This document shows, piece by piece, positions 33,518-42,308 of a DNA stretch of 64,000 bases (the stretch's first letter is position 1; each line of letters begins with the position of its first letter). The notes beneath the pieces were generated by a model, which searched no databases, had not been told where the DNA came from, and worked only from the letters and a program-made list of their open reading frames with translations. A program made the translations under genes and the position numbers. This stretch comes from Ostreococcus lucimarinus CCE9901. Its lineage: Eukaryota > Chlorophyta > Mamiellophyceae > Mamiellales > Bathycoccaceae. Location of the stretch: positions 806,001 through 870,000 of the forward strand of contig NC_009356.1 of the NCBI RefSeq assembly GCF_000092065.1, read 5' to 3'.

Positions 33518-36100
33518 ATGCCGCCCGCGACGTCGTCCGACTTCGCTCGTCGCGCGCGCGCGATAGAAAATGCGATACTGCGCCTCGCCGGAGACAGCAC
33601 GCGCGCCATCACGCCCGAAATCGCGCGCGAGACGGTGGCGAAGCTCGACGAAGCGCCGCGATTGGATGCGCGATTGGACGAAAACGACGCGCGGTGCGTC
33701 GAACACGCGTGGCACCGCGCCGCGGTGGCGCTCGTGCGCGAAGCGCAAACGCGGGGCGTCGGAGTGATGCGGTATGGCGGTGGGAAGGAGGTGGTGGAGG
33801 CGACGGATCGGGACGGGACGAGCGGACGCGCGGCGTTGGCGCGGTTGTTCGAACACGCGTTGACGCTCGTTGAAGCGAGCGAGAGCGCGGTGAGCGGAGG
33901 GATGATTTTCACGACGATTGAGATCGTGCTCGAGGCGTGCACGATCGCGGAGGCGGAGGACGTGCTGCTGTGGTGCGATGAGAATAAGACGCGCCTGCGA
34001 GAGACGACGATTTGGAAAAAGGGCAAACTGCCGACGCTTCGAATGTTGATCGCGCTCGCGAAGCGGTGCGTGGGGCGAAGCTCGGACGAGGCACGGGTGA
34101 AAGGGCGGGCGTTGGTTTTGATAAGCTGGTTCATGGGTCTGAGCGATCGATCGGGGATGAATAAGAATGGCGATAGTAATCCGGAGACGACGGCTATTTT
34201 TGAGCAAGAGGAGTGGTTGCGGGAAGAGCTCGAGGACGGCGTCGGGGTGGATGCGGACGCGAAGATTAAGATGGAGGTCGACAGCGGCGAAGGTGATGTA
34301 GCAGCAGACGACGACGACAACGAGTTTGGCGTAGACGACGCGTTTCATCGCACGTTTTGGTCGCTCCAGCAGTATTTTCAAGACCCGCCGACGACGATGT
34401 CCAAAAATGGCGCGTGGAATAGCTTTCACGCCATCTTGTGCGTGGTTCTGGACAAGTTCGAGGCGTTCCCTCTGGGTGAGACGGCGGGAACGATTGACGA
34501 GGAGCCAGAATCGGAAAAGCGAAAAATGATTGGGCATCGCTTTCTCACCGCGAGACGCCTGCTGCCTTTGCAGATGCAGGATTTCGTGTTTCGTCGTCAA
34601 ATTTTAATTCAGGCGGTCTTCTTCTTACAGTATATGGATAACGAAAAGTTTAAGGAGCACGTCGTGGACGACGAAGTCACGGAATTGTCCGAGCGAGTGA
34701 TGAAGATCTTGAAACGCACCGGACCGAACGCCGTCGCCGACGCTGGCATCATCGAGAACGCCTTGGAAGACGAGTTGAGTTGGCGCAAGTGGAAAGAGCA
34801 AGGTTGCCCGAGCTTTGAGAAGCAACCGATCGATTTCGAGACCGAACCGATGCCTGATAATTGGGACAAAAAGTATTCGAACTGGCCGCCCGATCAGTAT
34901 CCACCCGATGATCCAAATCTGAAACACGATTTCGATCACCCAGAGCTCAACCGATTGTGGAATTTAGGCGAAGACGATCCGAATGGGACGTCTGTGGACG
35001 CCTTGAAAGAGGTGAGCGTGGAGGAGTTCTTGAAACCGTGCCTGGAAGAGATGGATCCTTCGCAACAAGTTGAAGCTGAATACAGAAGAGTCAATGACCC
35101 GACGTTTAGATGGAAAGCCATGCGCATGCTCTCAAAGAACCACTTGCACTTGTTCCCAAAAATCGCCGCGGAGGGATTGGAGAGCGTCGTTCCAGATATT
35201 TTGGGAGTCCCAGACCCTCGGCCGCCGAAAGAAAAGAGTGAAGAAGAGCTGGCAAAGGAATCAAAACCCGCGGAGGAAGGTAATGTCGGCACTGGCGGCA
35301 AGCATAACCTTCTCGGTTCTCACGACGAGGTGCTCGACGGCGCGCTGGAGCCAATCGAAGGTGACGTCGACATGGAAGAGGAAGAGAAGCAACCTCCGGT
35401 AGTCGAGAAAGCTACAGACGAAGCGAAAGTTGAAGATAAGCCGAAATTCACGCCACCACCACCGCGTCATACAGTGCCGAAGGATGCTCCGGCCACGGAA
35501 TCGGCCGCCAAGGAAACGCCAGTTAAAGACGAACCCGTTCAGGACAAGAAGAGAGAGCGGTCACCGGAACCGAGCCAGGAGACGATAAAATCAGACGATA
35601 CGGCGCGCCAACAAGGCGGTCGAGGTGGTCGAGGCGGTCGAGGTGGCCGAGGTGGTCGAAGTCAAGGCAATGGGCGCGGAGGAAGAGGCGGAAGACAGCG
35701 AGTGACTGCGGTGCGACCGCCGCCACGCCAACGTTCGCCGCCGCGTCAACGTTCGCCGCCGCGTCAACGTTCGCCGCCGCGTCAACGTTCGCCGCCGCGA
35801 CAGCCGCAGTCGCAGCATAATCGTCGCGAGCCTGCCGGCGGACGCGGTGGGCAGCGATACTCCAATCCTCGCCAACAGGGCGGACAACAGCAACAGTATC
35901 AGCGACAAGGCGGTCGTGGGCAGCAGCAAAACGCGCCCGCTCCTCCTGCACGTCAGCAGCAAAATCTCGGTAAACGCCGACGAGACGATGGTCCAGATGC
36001 TGGTTCGCAACAAGCGCCGGCGGACCGAGGCAGACCCCGTGCGCGTGGAAATCAAGGTCAGAGATTCTCTCGACCGCAACATAGAAATAATAGGCGATAG
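33518..36100 (+). CDS. THOC1: THO complex subunit 1 (THOC1/HPR1)
   Basis: The product is 860 aa. Residues up to about 600 form the helical THOC1 domain: MIFTTIEIVLEACTIAEAED, VLISWFMGLSD, FHRTFWSLQQYFQDPP, FRRQILIQAVFFLQYM, DELSWRKWKEQGCPSF and a HDFDHPELNRLWN segment, all typical of the family. THO couples transcription with mRNA export and limits R-loops. The C-terminal third is low-complexity: acidic/Lys-rich, then RGG repeats (GGRGGRGGRGGR), a tandem RQRSPP repeat and a Gln/Gly/Arg-rich tail. Animal THOC1 ends in a death domain instead; I do not see one here. The RGG tail suggests direct RNA binding. The ATG at 33518 starts 41 bp after the upstream kinase gene stop. Confidence 0.88.
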   Translation: MPPATSSDFARRARAIENAILRLAGDSTRAITPEIARETVAKLDEAPRLDARLDENDARCVEHAWHRAAVALVREAQTRGVGVMRYGGGKEVVEATDRDGTSGRAALARLFEHALTLVEASESAVSGGMIFTTIEIVLEACTIAEAEDVLLWCDENKTRLRETTIWKKGKLPTLRMLIALAKRCVGRSSDEARVKGRALVLISWFMGLSDRSGMNKNGDSNPETTAIFEQEEWLREELEDGVGVDADAKIKMEVDSGEGDVAADDDDNEFGVDDAFHRTFWSLQQYFQDPPTTMSKNGAWNSFHAILCVVLDKFEAFPLGETAGTIDEEPESEKRKMIGHRFLTARRLLPLQMQDFVFRRQILIQAVFFLQYMDNEKFKEHVVDDEVTELSERVMKILKRTGPNAVADAGIIENALEDELSWRKWKEQGCPSFEKQPIDFETEPMPDNWDKKYSNWPPDQYPPDDPNLKHDFDHPELNRLWNLGEDDPNGTSVDALKEVSVEEFLKPCLEEMDPSQQVEAEYRRVNDPTFRWKAMRMLSKNHLHLFPKIAAEGLESVVPDILGVPDPRPPKEKSEEELAKESKPAEEGNVGTGGKHNLLGSHDEVLDGALEPIEGDVDMEEEEKQPPVVEKATDEAKVEDKPKFTPPPPRHTVPKDAPATESAAKETPVKDEPVQDKKRERSPEPSQETIKSDDTARQQGGRGGRGGRGGRGGRSQGNGRGGRGGRQRVTAVRPPPRQRSPPRQRSPPRQRSPPRQRSPPRQPQSQHNRREPAGGRGGQRYSNPRQQGGQQQQYQRQGGRGQQQNAPAPPARQQQNLGKRRRDDGPDAGSQQAPADRGRPRARGNQGQRFSRPQHRNNRR
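35732..35803 (+). repeat. Four tandem 18-bp units in THOC1
   Basis: CGTTCGCCGCCGCGTCAA is repeated four times (the last copy has one change), encoding RSPPRQ repeats in the C-terminal tail of THOC1. The surrounding Arg/Gly-rich region also contains GGTCGAGGT-type short repeats at about 35613-35660. Confidence 0.93.
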
Positions 36101-36163
36101 CACTTCAGAAATAATACTGTAGATACAATCACACCTAACTTTTTGACTAAAAGTTGACACTCG

Positions 36164-37111
36164 CTAATCGCTATTGCTATCGTTATCGCTGTCGTAAGCC
36201 GCGAAGAATCCCATATCTGGCCGATCTTGGTGTCGTTTCTCTTCGACAGAGTCCGCCGGCGCCACTGGCGGCGGGGCGACTTCGTCTTCGTCGTCTTCGT
36301 CGTCCACGGGCGACAAAGATGCCAAAGCCGCACGTCGGTCGATGACCTTCTTACCGGAATCCGCCCATGGGAACATCCACAGCGGCTCATCCACACCCTT
36401 CGTGCCGGTGAAGAAGTCGTTGTTCACGAAGAAACGAAACAGTTGCAACAAACGCTGTTCATCGCGCTTAATCTCCTTGTCCAACAATTTCTTCAGTAAC
36501 GTCTGGGGATTGCCACCTCCATCTGCCGCGGATGATTTTCTTTCCGTCACCTCATGCTTGAACGGACATCGCGCGCCCGCCTTGCACCGACCTCGGGCAA
36601 AGAATCGACACTTTTGATCTTTATTCGGCGCAGATTCGTGTTTGAAATCGCACGCCGAACCTTTTCGACACCCACCCTGCAACCAAAATCGACACACTTT
36701 GCTCCCATCCGCCGCGCGCGCTTCTACACCCTTACCATCAAGCGCGGCGGGCGCCGCGACACCGCCCTCCTCTTCGCCAATTTCTTGCGAAGCTTCAAAA
36801 TGTCCCATCTCGCGCTGTTTCGCCAAAATCTCCCTCAACCGTTCCCGCCGCGCCGCTCTCGCACGCTCTTCCTCCTCCCCCGCCTCCGTCTTCGCGCGCA
36901 CGTTTCGATCGCTCGGCCAATACTTCGCTCGTTCCTCTCGATACCGTCGCACGTCCTCGGGCAACGACGATGGATCGACGACTTTAACTTCCGCCATCAT
37001 CGCCGCCGCATTCGCGTCGGCGATGGATGCGCTCTTCATCTCTCGTTTCGCCTTCGCCTTCGCCTTCGCCACCGACGCGTGACGATCGCCATCAGCACCC
37101 TTACGTTTCGT

Positions 37112-37144
<33 letters not shown>

Positions 37145-37426
37145 GGGGCCCGCGCCTCGCGCCGTCGTAACCGCCGCGCCGCTCGCCGTCGCCGGCGCCA
37201 TCGCTCCCGGCGGCACGTACCCCAACGGCGCCCCCGGCGGCACGTACACGTTCGCGTACGCGCCCACGCCGCTCGCGACGCCGCCGACGTACACGTACGT
37301 CGCGTGCGCGGGCGGCGCGCCCGCGATGGGCGCGCGCGCGGCATCATAATTCAACGCCGCGTCGCGTCGCCCGTCGATCGGTGGCGGCGGCGGCGGCGGT
37401 GGCGGTGGCGTCCTGTTCGTCGACAT
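36164..37426 (-). CDS. NUFIP1-like snoRNP assembly factor with two CCCH zinc fingers
   Basis: The product is 420 aa. The N-terminus is poly-Pro then Gly/Val/Tyr-rich. A Thr tract (encoded by a GTC-type microsatellite near 37111-37145) follows. The conserved NUFIP1/Rsa1 motif is PEDVRRYREERAKYWPSDRN, about residues 155-175, which in yeast and humans binds the snoRNP core during box C/D snoRNP assembly. Two CCCH fingers follow: CRFWLQGGCRKGSACDFKH and CRFFARGRCKAGARCPFKH. The C-terminus has LLKKLLDKEIKRDEQRLLQL then an acidic tail. The combination of this motif and CCCH fingers is as in plant NUFIP. RNA contact by the fingers is inferred. Confidence 0.83.
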
Positions 37427-37597
37427 CGTCGCGCGCGCGCGACGGCGCGCGATCGCGGTGCGCGTCGAGATGTGACGCTCCCCGCGCGGCGGCGGCGGCG
37501 GCGTTCGCGCCGTCGCCGCGCGCGCGTCGAGGCGGCGCTCGATGGGCGATGAAACGCGACGGAAACGCGATGTGCTGACTACAAGCGAGAGTTGGGT

Positions 37598-38572
37598 TTA
37601 GGGGCGAGCAGGGGCGATCGCGCGCTCGAGCCTGTCCTCTCTCGAGCGCACGGTTTCGACGCGCGCGGCGACGATGCGTTCGTACGCGGCGCGCGCCGCC
37701 GGCGGCGCCGCGTCTTTAAACTTTTCGATTCCCAACACGCCCGCGGCTAAGACTTGAGATTGGAAGAATTCGACGCGTTTTTGAGCGTTCGCCGCGCCGC
37801 GAACGCCGGCCGGAGGTGGCTTTAAAGTCAGACCGTATCCCGGTTTGGTCTTCTCGCGCGCGCCGCGCGAGCCGCCCAGGGGCACGGCGACGTTGAGCAC
37901 GGTGAGCGGACGGTGTCGCATCGGCCGCTCCTTCGTCGCCGGCGCGTACCCCGCCGCGAGTAAAGCCTCGGCACCGAACTGCGCCGTCATCGCGTCTCGA
38001 TCGTCGTAATCCACGCCGCTCCGTCGCGCCGCTTCGCACAAAATCATCCCCGGCGAGCACACGTCGAGCACCTTGCCCTCGATCTCCAACCACGCGTGCG
38101 CCGTCGCCTCGCTCGCGTCCTCCGTCATCGCGCACAGCGCGTACCCCACGCGCACTCGCACCTCGCGCCGATCGCCGTTCCTCTTCATCGCCTCCTCGAG
38201 CGCGAGCGAAATCAACAAACTCTCCGCGCCTCGAAAATCCTCGTCCTCCGCCCCGAATCCACCCTCCGCGGGATCCATCCCCGACGCCACCACCGCCTCG
38301 ATCGCCGTCGCCGCGAGCGCGCACGCGACGCGATCTCGCAATCGCATCGTCGCCGACGTCGTCGCCGTCGCGTACGCGCAATCCGCCAACGAGTGCGCGC
38401 GCGACGTCGGCGTCGCCGTCGCGATGTCGCGCGCGATGTCCCGCACGTCCTCGCGCGTCGACGCCGACGTCGCGCCGCGTCTCGCGCGCGTCCCTCGTCC
38501 CGCGCGGTGTCTCGCGCGCGTCGTCGGCGTCGTCTTCGTCAGACGCGTCGGCATCGGCATCGGCATCGTCAT
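37598..38572 (-). CDS. Unknown protein, possibly organelle-targeted
   Basis: The product is 324 aa. The first ~40 residues (MTMPMPMPTRLTKTTPTTRA onward) are Thr/Arg/Pro-rich with no acidic residues, like an organelle presequence. A compact domain follows with LADCAYATATTSATMRLRDR, ESLLISLALEEAMKRNGDRR, VRVGYALCAMTEDASEATAH, AWLEIEGKVLDVCSPGMILC. The Ala-His-Ala-Trp-Leu-Glu and downstream Asp could be transglutaminase-like (Cys-His-Asp) residues, but I see no clear catalytic Cys in the right place. The C-terminal part is helical and basic. Not assigned. Confidence 0.68.
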   Translation of the reverse strand: MTMPMPMPTRLTKTTPTTRARHRAGRGTRARRGATSASTREDVRDIARDIATATPTSRAHSLADCAYATATTSATMRLRDRVACALAATAIEAVVASGMDPAEGGFGAEDEDFRGAESLLISLALEEAMKRNGDRREVRVRVGYALCAMTEDASEATAHAWLEIEGKVLDVCSPGMILCEAARRSGVDYDDRDAMTAQFGAEALLAAGYAPATKERPMRHRPLTVLNVAVPLGGSRGAREKTKPGYGLTLKPPPAGVRGAANAQKRVEFFQSQVLAAGVLGIEKFKDAAPPAARAAYERIVAARVETVRSREDRLERAIAPARP

Positions 38573-39138
38573 CGCGTCGTCGTCGTCGTCGTCGTCGCGC
38601 CCGCGAGCCCGTCCGCCGTCGTAGACGCGATCGCGTCGCGCGCGCGTCGCGCCGTGTCGACGCCCGCGCGCCGGCCGGCCTACGCGCGGGTCGACCGAAC
38701 GCCGTCGACCGCCCGCGCGCGCGGGCGACGCGACACAAAGAGACGTCTGTTGACCATATTAAAGACGATGTAAAGTCTATGAAAAAACACAGCAGACGTC
38801 ATACATAAACCACCACCAAGCGGCGCGGAGGGGGACGACGCGGCGACCGACCGACCGAAAACACGCGAATGCATACATCGACGCATTATACACATATATA
38901 TCCCCATATACATCACAAACCAACGGTATTTATTTTATGCGCGTCTACGCGAAAACACCCACCGCCGGCGAAAAAAAACGCGCGTCGCCCGTCGACACGA
39001 CCGCGACGCGATTCCATCCGTTGGGATTCAATTCATTCGCGCATTCGCGCGCGTCCGCACAGCACGCCTCGTCGCGCCCGCGCTCGCGTCCCTCGACGTT
39101 CGGCGCTTCAAGCACTCTCAAACACTTACGACCGCACG
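38573..39138. other. 566-bp upstream region of the SelH-like gene
   Basis: The left 200 bp is very GC-rich and faces the divergent gene start at 38572. From 38740 to 38945 the composition turns A/T-rich, with a TATATAT core at about 38895-38901 and further TATA-like words (CATATACAT, GTATTTATTTTATG). This is a probable promoter or 5' UTR for the gene at 39139. I see no upstream exon with the GTGCGT/GACTGAC grammar. Confidence 0.5.
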
Positions 39139-39998
39139 ATGGTGGCCAAGGCCCCGGCGAAGCGCAAGCCCGCGGCGAAGAAACCGGCGGCGAAGAAGAA
39201 ACCAGCGGCGAAGAAGAAGCCCGCGGTGAAGAAGACGACGGCGACGAAGAAGAAGGCGGCGCCGAAGAAGAAGCCGGCGGGTGCGTATACGTGACGCGGC
39301 GGTGATCGCGCGACGCGGGGGCGCGCGCGGCGCGGCGCGCTCGACGCGCGACGACGCGCGAAGAAGAATTGTGCGCGAATGCGATCGCGCGCGAAATTAA
39401 GGGATTGCGCGCGCGCGCGAGACGCGCGAGCGAAGGGGGAGAAGAGGGACTGACGACGTGTGATTTGAACGCGACAGCCAAGAAACCGGCGGCGAAGAAG
39501 AAGCCGGCGGCGAAGAAGAAGCCGGCGGCGAAGAAGAAGCCAGCGGGTGCGTGTAGAGGGGGGGCGGCGCGCGACGACGCGGAGGCGCGAATCGCGCGCG
39601 CCAGCTCATCTCGAAATCGCCGCGCGCGAGGAAGAAGAGAGGACTGACGAGACGATGATTTTCGCGCGATCGCAGCCAAGAAGAAGCCCGCGGCCAAGAA
39701 GAAGCCGGCGGCTAAGAAGAAGCCGGCGGCCAAGAAGAAGCCGGCGGCCAAGAAGGCCAAGGCCAAGGCTTCCAAGAAGTGAGGCGTGTTTCTGCGCTCG
39801 GCCGAGCGTTTACGAACGCTTCTCGCCTCGGCGGGAATTGAAGTGGAAATAGAGCGAGACAACACTTGTCGCGGGTTTGAAGTTTTCGTGGACGACGTCG
39901 CGGTCGTGTCCCTTTTGGACATGCCCCGACCGTTCGTGAAGCTTCGAGCGCTCGATCTCGAACGAGTCGCAAAGGATGTAAGTTCTTTGTGCGCGTAG
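39139..39998 (+). CDS. SELENOH: Selenoprotein H-family protein with H1-like Lys-rich N-terminus; in-frame TGA (Sec)
   Basis: Three exons: 39139-39280, 39478-39546 and 39676-39998. Both introns (197 and 129 nt) begin GTGCGT, contain GACTGAC and end CAG; the phases fit. The first 105 residues are AAKKKP-type repeats resembling a histone H1 tail, without a globular domain. A TGA at 39780-39782 would end the protein, but the frame stays open to TAG at 39996-39998. The 71 residues after it match the Rdx/SelH family as found in plants: GVFLRSAERLRTLL, CRGFEVFVDD and VVSLLDMPRPFVKLRALDLE (compare plant FISLLAMKRPFTPMKELNME). In SelH the second redox residue is Sec, exactly where the TGA falls. So TGA is read as Sec106 and the product is 177 aa. 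The usual first Cys of CxxU is Ser103 (SKKU). A candidate SECIS lies in the 3' UTR. SelH proteins are nuclear or nucleolar redox, DNA-binding proteins. The alternative is a 105-aa H1-like protein, but that leaves the homology unexplained. A GTAAGT at 39976-39981 could alter the very C-terminus. Confidence 0.78.
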
Positions 39999-40120
39999 TA
40001 GATCGAGTAGCGACGGCGTCGTCTGGACGCGCGTCCCGAATAAAATTTTAACGTAATAATGAAGACACACTCTGGTCTCATGCATGATACTATATAACGA
40101 CGACTACGACGCGCGATCGA

Positions 40121-40179
40121 TCGAGTGACGCCGCGGAGGCTAAACTCGCGATTTCGCGAGCGTTCCCGCGGTCGATTGA
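40121..40179 (+). promoter_or_regulatory. Candidate SECIS element (form 2) in the SelH-like 3' UTR
   Basis: The non-Watson-Crick quartet is TGAC at 40126-40129 opposed by CGAT at 40173-40176. Above it, G40130-U40172 and CCGCGG (40131-40136) pair with CCGCGG (40166-40171). After one A-C mismatch, GGC (40138-40140) pairs with GTT (40162-40164, two wobbles). Then come an unpaired AAA (40142-40144) and a seven-pair mini-stem CTCGCGA/TCGCGAG (40145-40160). Quartet, 10-11-bp helix, AA bulge and mini-stem are the form 2 SECIS plan. The 5' motif is GTGA, not ATGA. Helix I below the quartet is weak. It starts about 120 nt after the stop codon. Confidence 0.62.
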
Positions 40180-40301
40180 ACTTCGAAAGGTTGCGTCATT
40201 CTAGAGACAATTGTAACGAAGGATTTCGCGTCTCGTCGAAAACCCCGTTTGAACGCGCGCGCGAGCGGAGTGGAATGAACGACAATGCGCGCGCGCGTCG
40301 A

Positions 40302-42308
40302 TCACGACGCGCGCGAAAAGAGAACGCGATGCAAACCCTTAATCTCTCGCACGTCCGCGCGCAAGAGTTCGCGAACGTCATCGTCTGCGAACACGCTCGG
40401 ACGCTCCGAACCGCCCGCGCCCTCTCGCCGCTCGAGCTCGCGGAGCGCCTCGGCTATGGCCTCGCCTTTGCTCTCGCCTCGACGCACGCGACGGACGTTT
40501 GGCGCGCGAACGCCGTGTGTTTTCAAATACACCTCGATCGCTTCGACGTTCGAGTTCCTCGTGATCACGAACGCGCGCGCGTCGTGCGAGGTAAGCAAGC
40601 CCACCAAGTCGGCGTCTCGCGACTTGAGCTCGCACGCCCGGCGCAACCCCGCGGGATCGAGCTCGCGGAAGTTCTTTGGAAGCGGCGATGCGCCGGCTTT
40701 TGTGGCGCATATCGTGCGGTCGAAATCTAAGAAGACGCAGTACGCGTCGAGTGTTTCCACGAGCTGGACGACGTCCTCGGCATCGCCGCGTGATATGCCG
40801 CAAATTTCGCAAGAGGCCTCGCGCTCGCACTTGAGGCACCGCCTCGAGTGCCGGCACCACGCCTCGCGAAGACACGAAGAAGTCACGGGACAGCGCCCTT
40901 CGTTTCGCGCGGTTTCTTCGCACACCATGCACGTGTTCGCCGTGACCCACAAATTTGAGAACGAGCGCTCGCACGTCCCGCAACGATGGGTGCCGGTGAC
41001 GTGGAGTAAGCGCCCGTCGCTCGCGCCGGCGAGGTCGCTCGAGGCGACCGCCGCCGTCATCCCCGCGTAGAATTTTTGCGTCGTCTGGGTGTACTGATTG
41101 ATGATCTTGGCCAGCGCGAAATCATCGGGCACGAACGACGTGGTATTAATACTATCTCCCGAAGCGAACAAAACCTTCGTGGGCTCATCGAGGATCTTCT
41201 GGATCCACTTTGTCGTCTCTCGAAGCGCCGGCGCCGCCCCCTCGAGGGCGTTCGCCCCTCGGTCGACCACGCACGCGCGTTGAAGTTTGTCCAACGCTTC
41301 GCGCGATGGAGGTATTTTCGCCCCGCTCGTGTCGAAGTCGTCGCGTAAGATATCGTCCGGTGTCGCGTGATCTTTGCGAAGCCTCGCGGCGAGCGTCTCA
41401 GAGTTTTGGGCGATTTCATTCGCGAAGCGTAAAAACTCCCTCAGTTCGGCTCGAATCCAGAGCGCCTTCGTCGCCCCTCGAGCGATGAGAGAAAGCTCGA
41501 TAAATCGAACGTAATGCGCCGGGAGATTGAGCTCTTCGCGCACGCGAGTCATGATATGCTCGAAATCTTTCGTCAGCGCAGGCGTCATCGCCCGCGCGTC
41601 CATCGCCGCCGGCGGCGCGACGGTCAAATCTTTCAATGATTCCTCGACGGCGTCCGATGATGACTCAGCGCCGCCGATTCGAGCGGCATCGGCGGCGGCT
41701 TTGCCGACGTATCCGTGCGTCACCAACGACCGTGGCATCGACGCCAACCGACGCGGACGACTCAAATTTGGATGTCTCGGCACGCAGCATATCTGCTTCG
41801 TGAAAACGCGCCCATCGAAGATCGCTTTGGCGGCGCCCAAACACCGCCCCCTCGCCGTGCAAATCTCGCGATATCTCGCCGCGTCGACGTACCCGGAGGC
41901 TTGCCCAAAGTCTCCTCTATAAAATGTCATCAATCGTCGCAAACGCATCTCCAACACCTCTATCTCGTATTGCGAATGTAACAACACCTTCTTTAGGTTC
42001 ACGCAATTCCTCCTCGTCCCGAACGCATCGCTCACCGCGCCCGCGCGGTCGATGAATTCCGCCACCGCGCCGCCGAGCCGCGAACCGAAGACGCCGACGA
42101 CGTCTCTTCGCACTAAATCCCACCTTCCTTGCTCAAAAGTCAAGATATTTCTCGCGTCAACGTCCAGCACACACTGTCCAGGTATCGCATCGCGCGTCTC
42201 TCCGCCGTAAAGCGCCCTCACGCGCCGTTCGAACGTCTCCGCGTCCTCGTCGCCGCGACGCGCCGCGAGCGCGTTCGCGGCGTCTGCGAGCGTCGTCGAG
42301 ACCACCAT
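40302..42308 (-). CDS. Zinc-finger protein with C-terminal HAD phosphatase-like domain
   Basis: The product is 668 aa. I used ATG 42308 because the upstream frame has only GTG. The N-terminal ~380 residues are helical with a CCVPRHPNLSRPRRL segment and are unrecognised. A Cys-rich zinc region follows: HRCGTCERSF, CMVCEETA and a CLKCEREASCEICG cluster. The C-terminal domain has all four HAD motifs: DFDRT (about 528-532), Thr in VITRN, Lys in ESKGEA and acidic FADDDVREL. So it should bind Mg and act on a phosphate. The combination is unusual. The substrate is unknown. It could modify RNA or protein recruited by the zinc ribbon. The gene is convergent with the SelH-like gene; the SECIS lies between their 3' ends. 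Confidence 0.75.
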   Translation of the reverse strand: MVVSTTLADAANALAARRGDEDAETFERRVRALYGGETRDAIPGQCVLDVDARNILTFEQGRWDLVRRDVVGVFGSRLGGAVAEFIDRAGAVSDAFGTRRNCVNLKKVLLHSQYEIEVLEMRLRRLMTFYRGDFGQASGYVDAARYREICTARGRCLGAAKAIFDGRVFTKQICCVPRHPNLSRPRRLASMPRSLVTHGYVGKAAADAARIGGAESSSDAVEESLKDLTVAPPAAMDARAMTPALTKDFEHIMTRVREELNLPAHYVRFIELSLIARGATKALWIRAELREFLRFANEIAQNSETLAARLRKDHATPDDILRDDFDTSGAKIPPSREALDKLQRACVVDRGANALEGAAPALRETTKWIQKILDEPTKVLFASGDSINTTSFVPDDFALAKIINQYTQTTQKFYAGMTAAVASSDLAGASDGRLLHVTGTHRCGTCERSFSNLWVTANTCMVCEETARNEGRCPVTSSCLREAWCRHSRRCLKCEREASCEICGISRGDAEDVVQLVETLDAYCVFLDFDRTICATKAGASPLPKNFRELDPAGLRRACELKSRDADLVGLLTSHDARAFVITRNSNVEAIEVYLKTHGVRAPNVRRVRRGESKGEAIAEALRELERREGAGGSERPSVFADDDVRELLRADVREIKGLHRVLFSRAS

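Noticed and set aside
39783-39998. The 70-codon frame after 39783 as a separate small gene
   Set aside because: It has only a GTG start, begins in mid-domain and is in frame with the upstream gene across a TGA; a Sec readthrough explains it better.
40059-40087. ATGA motifs at 40059 and 40084 as SECIS cores
   Set aside because: Neither has a partner GA-containing strand at SECIS spacing with a supporting helix; the GTGA site at 40125-40128 does.
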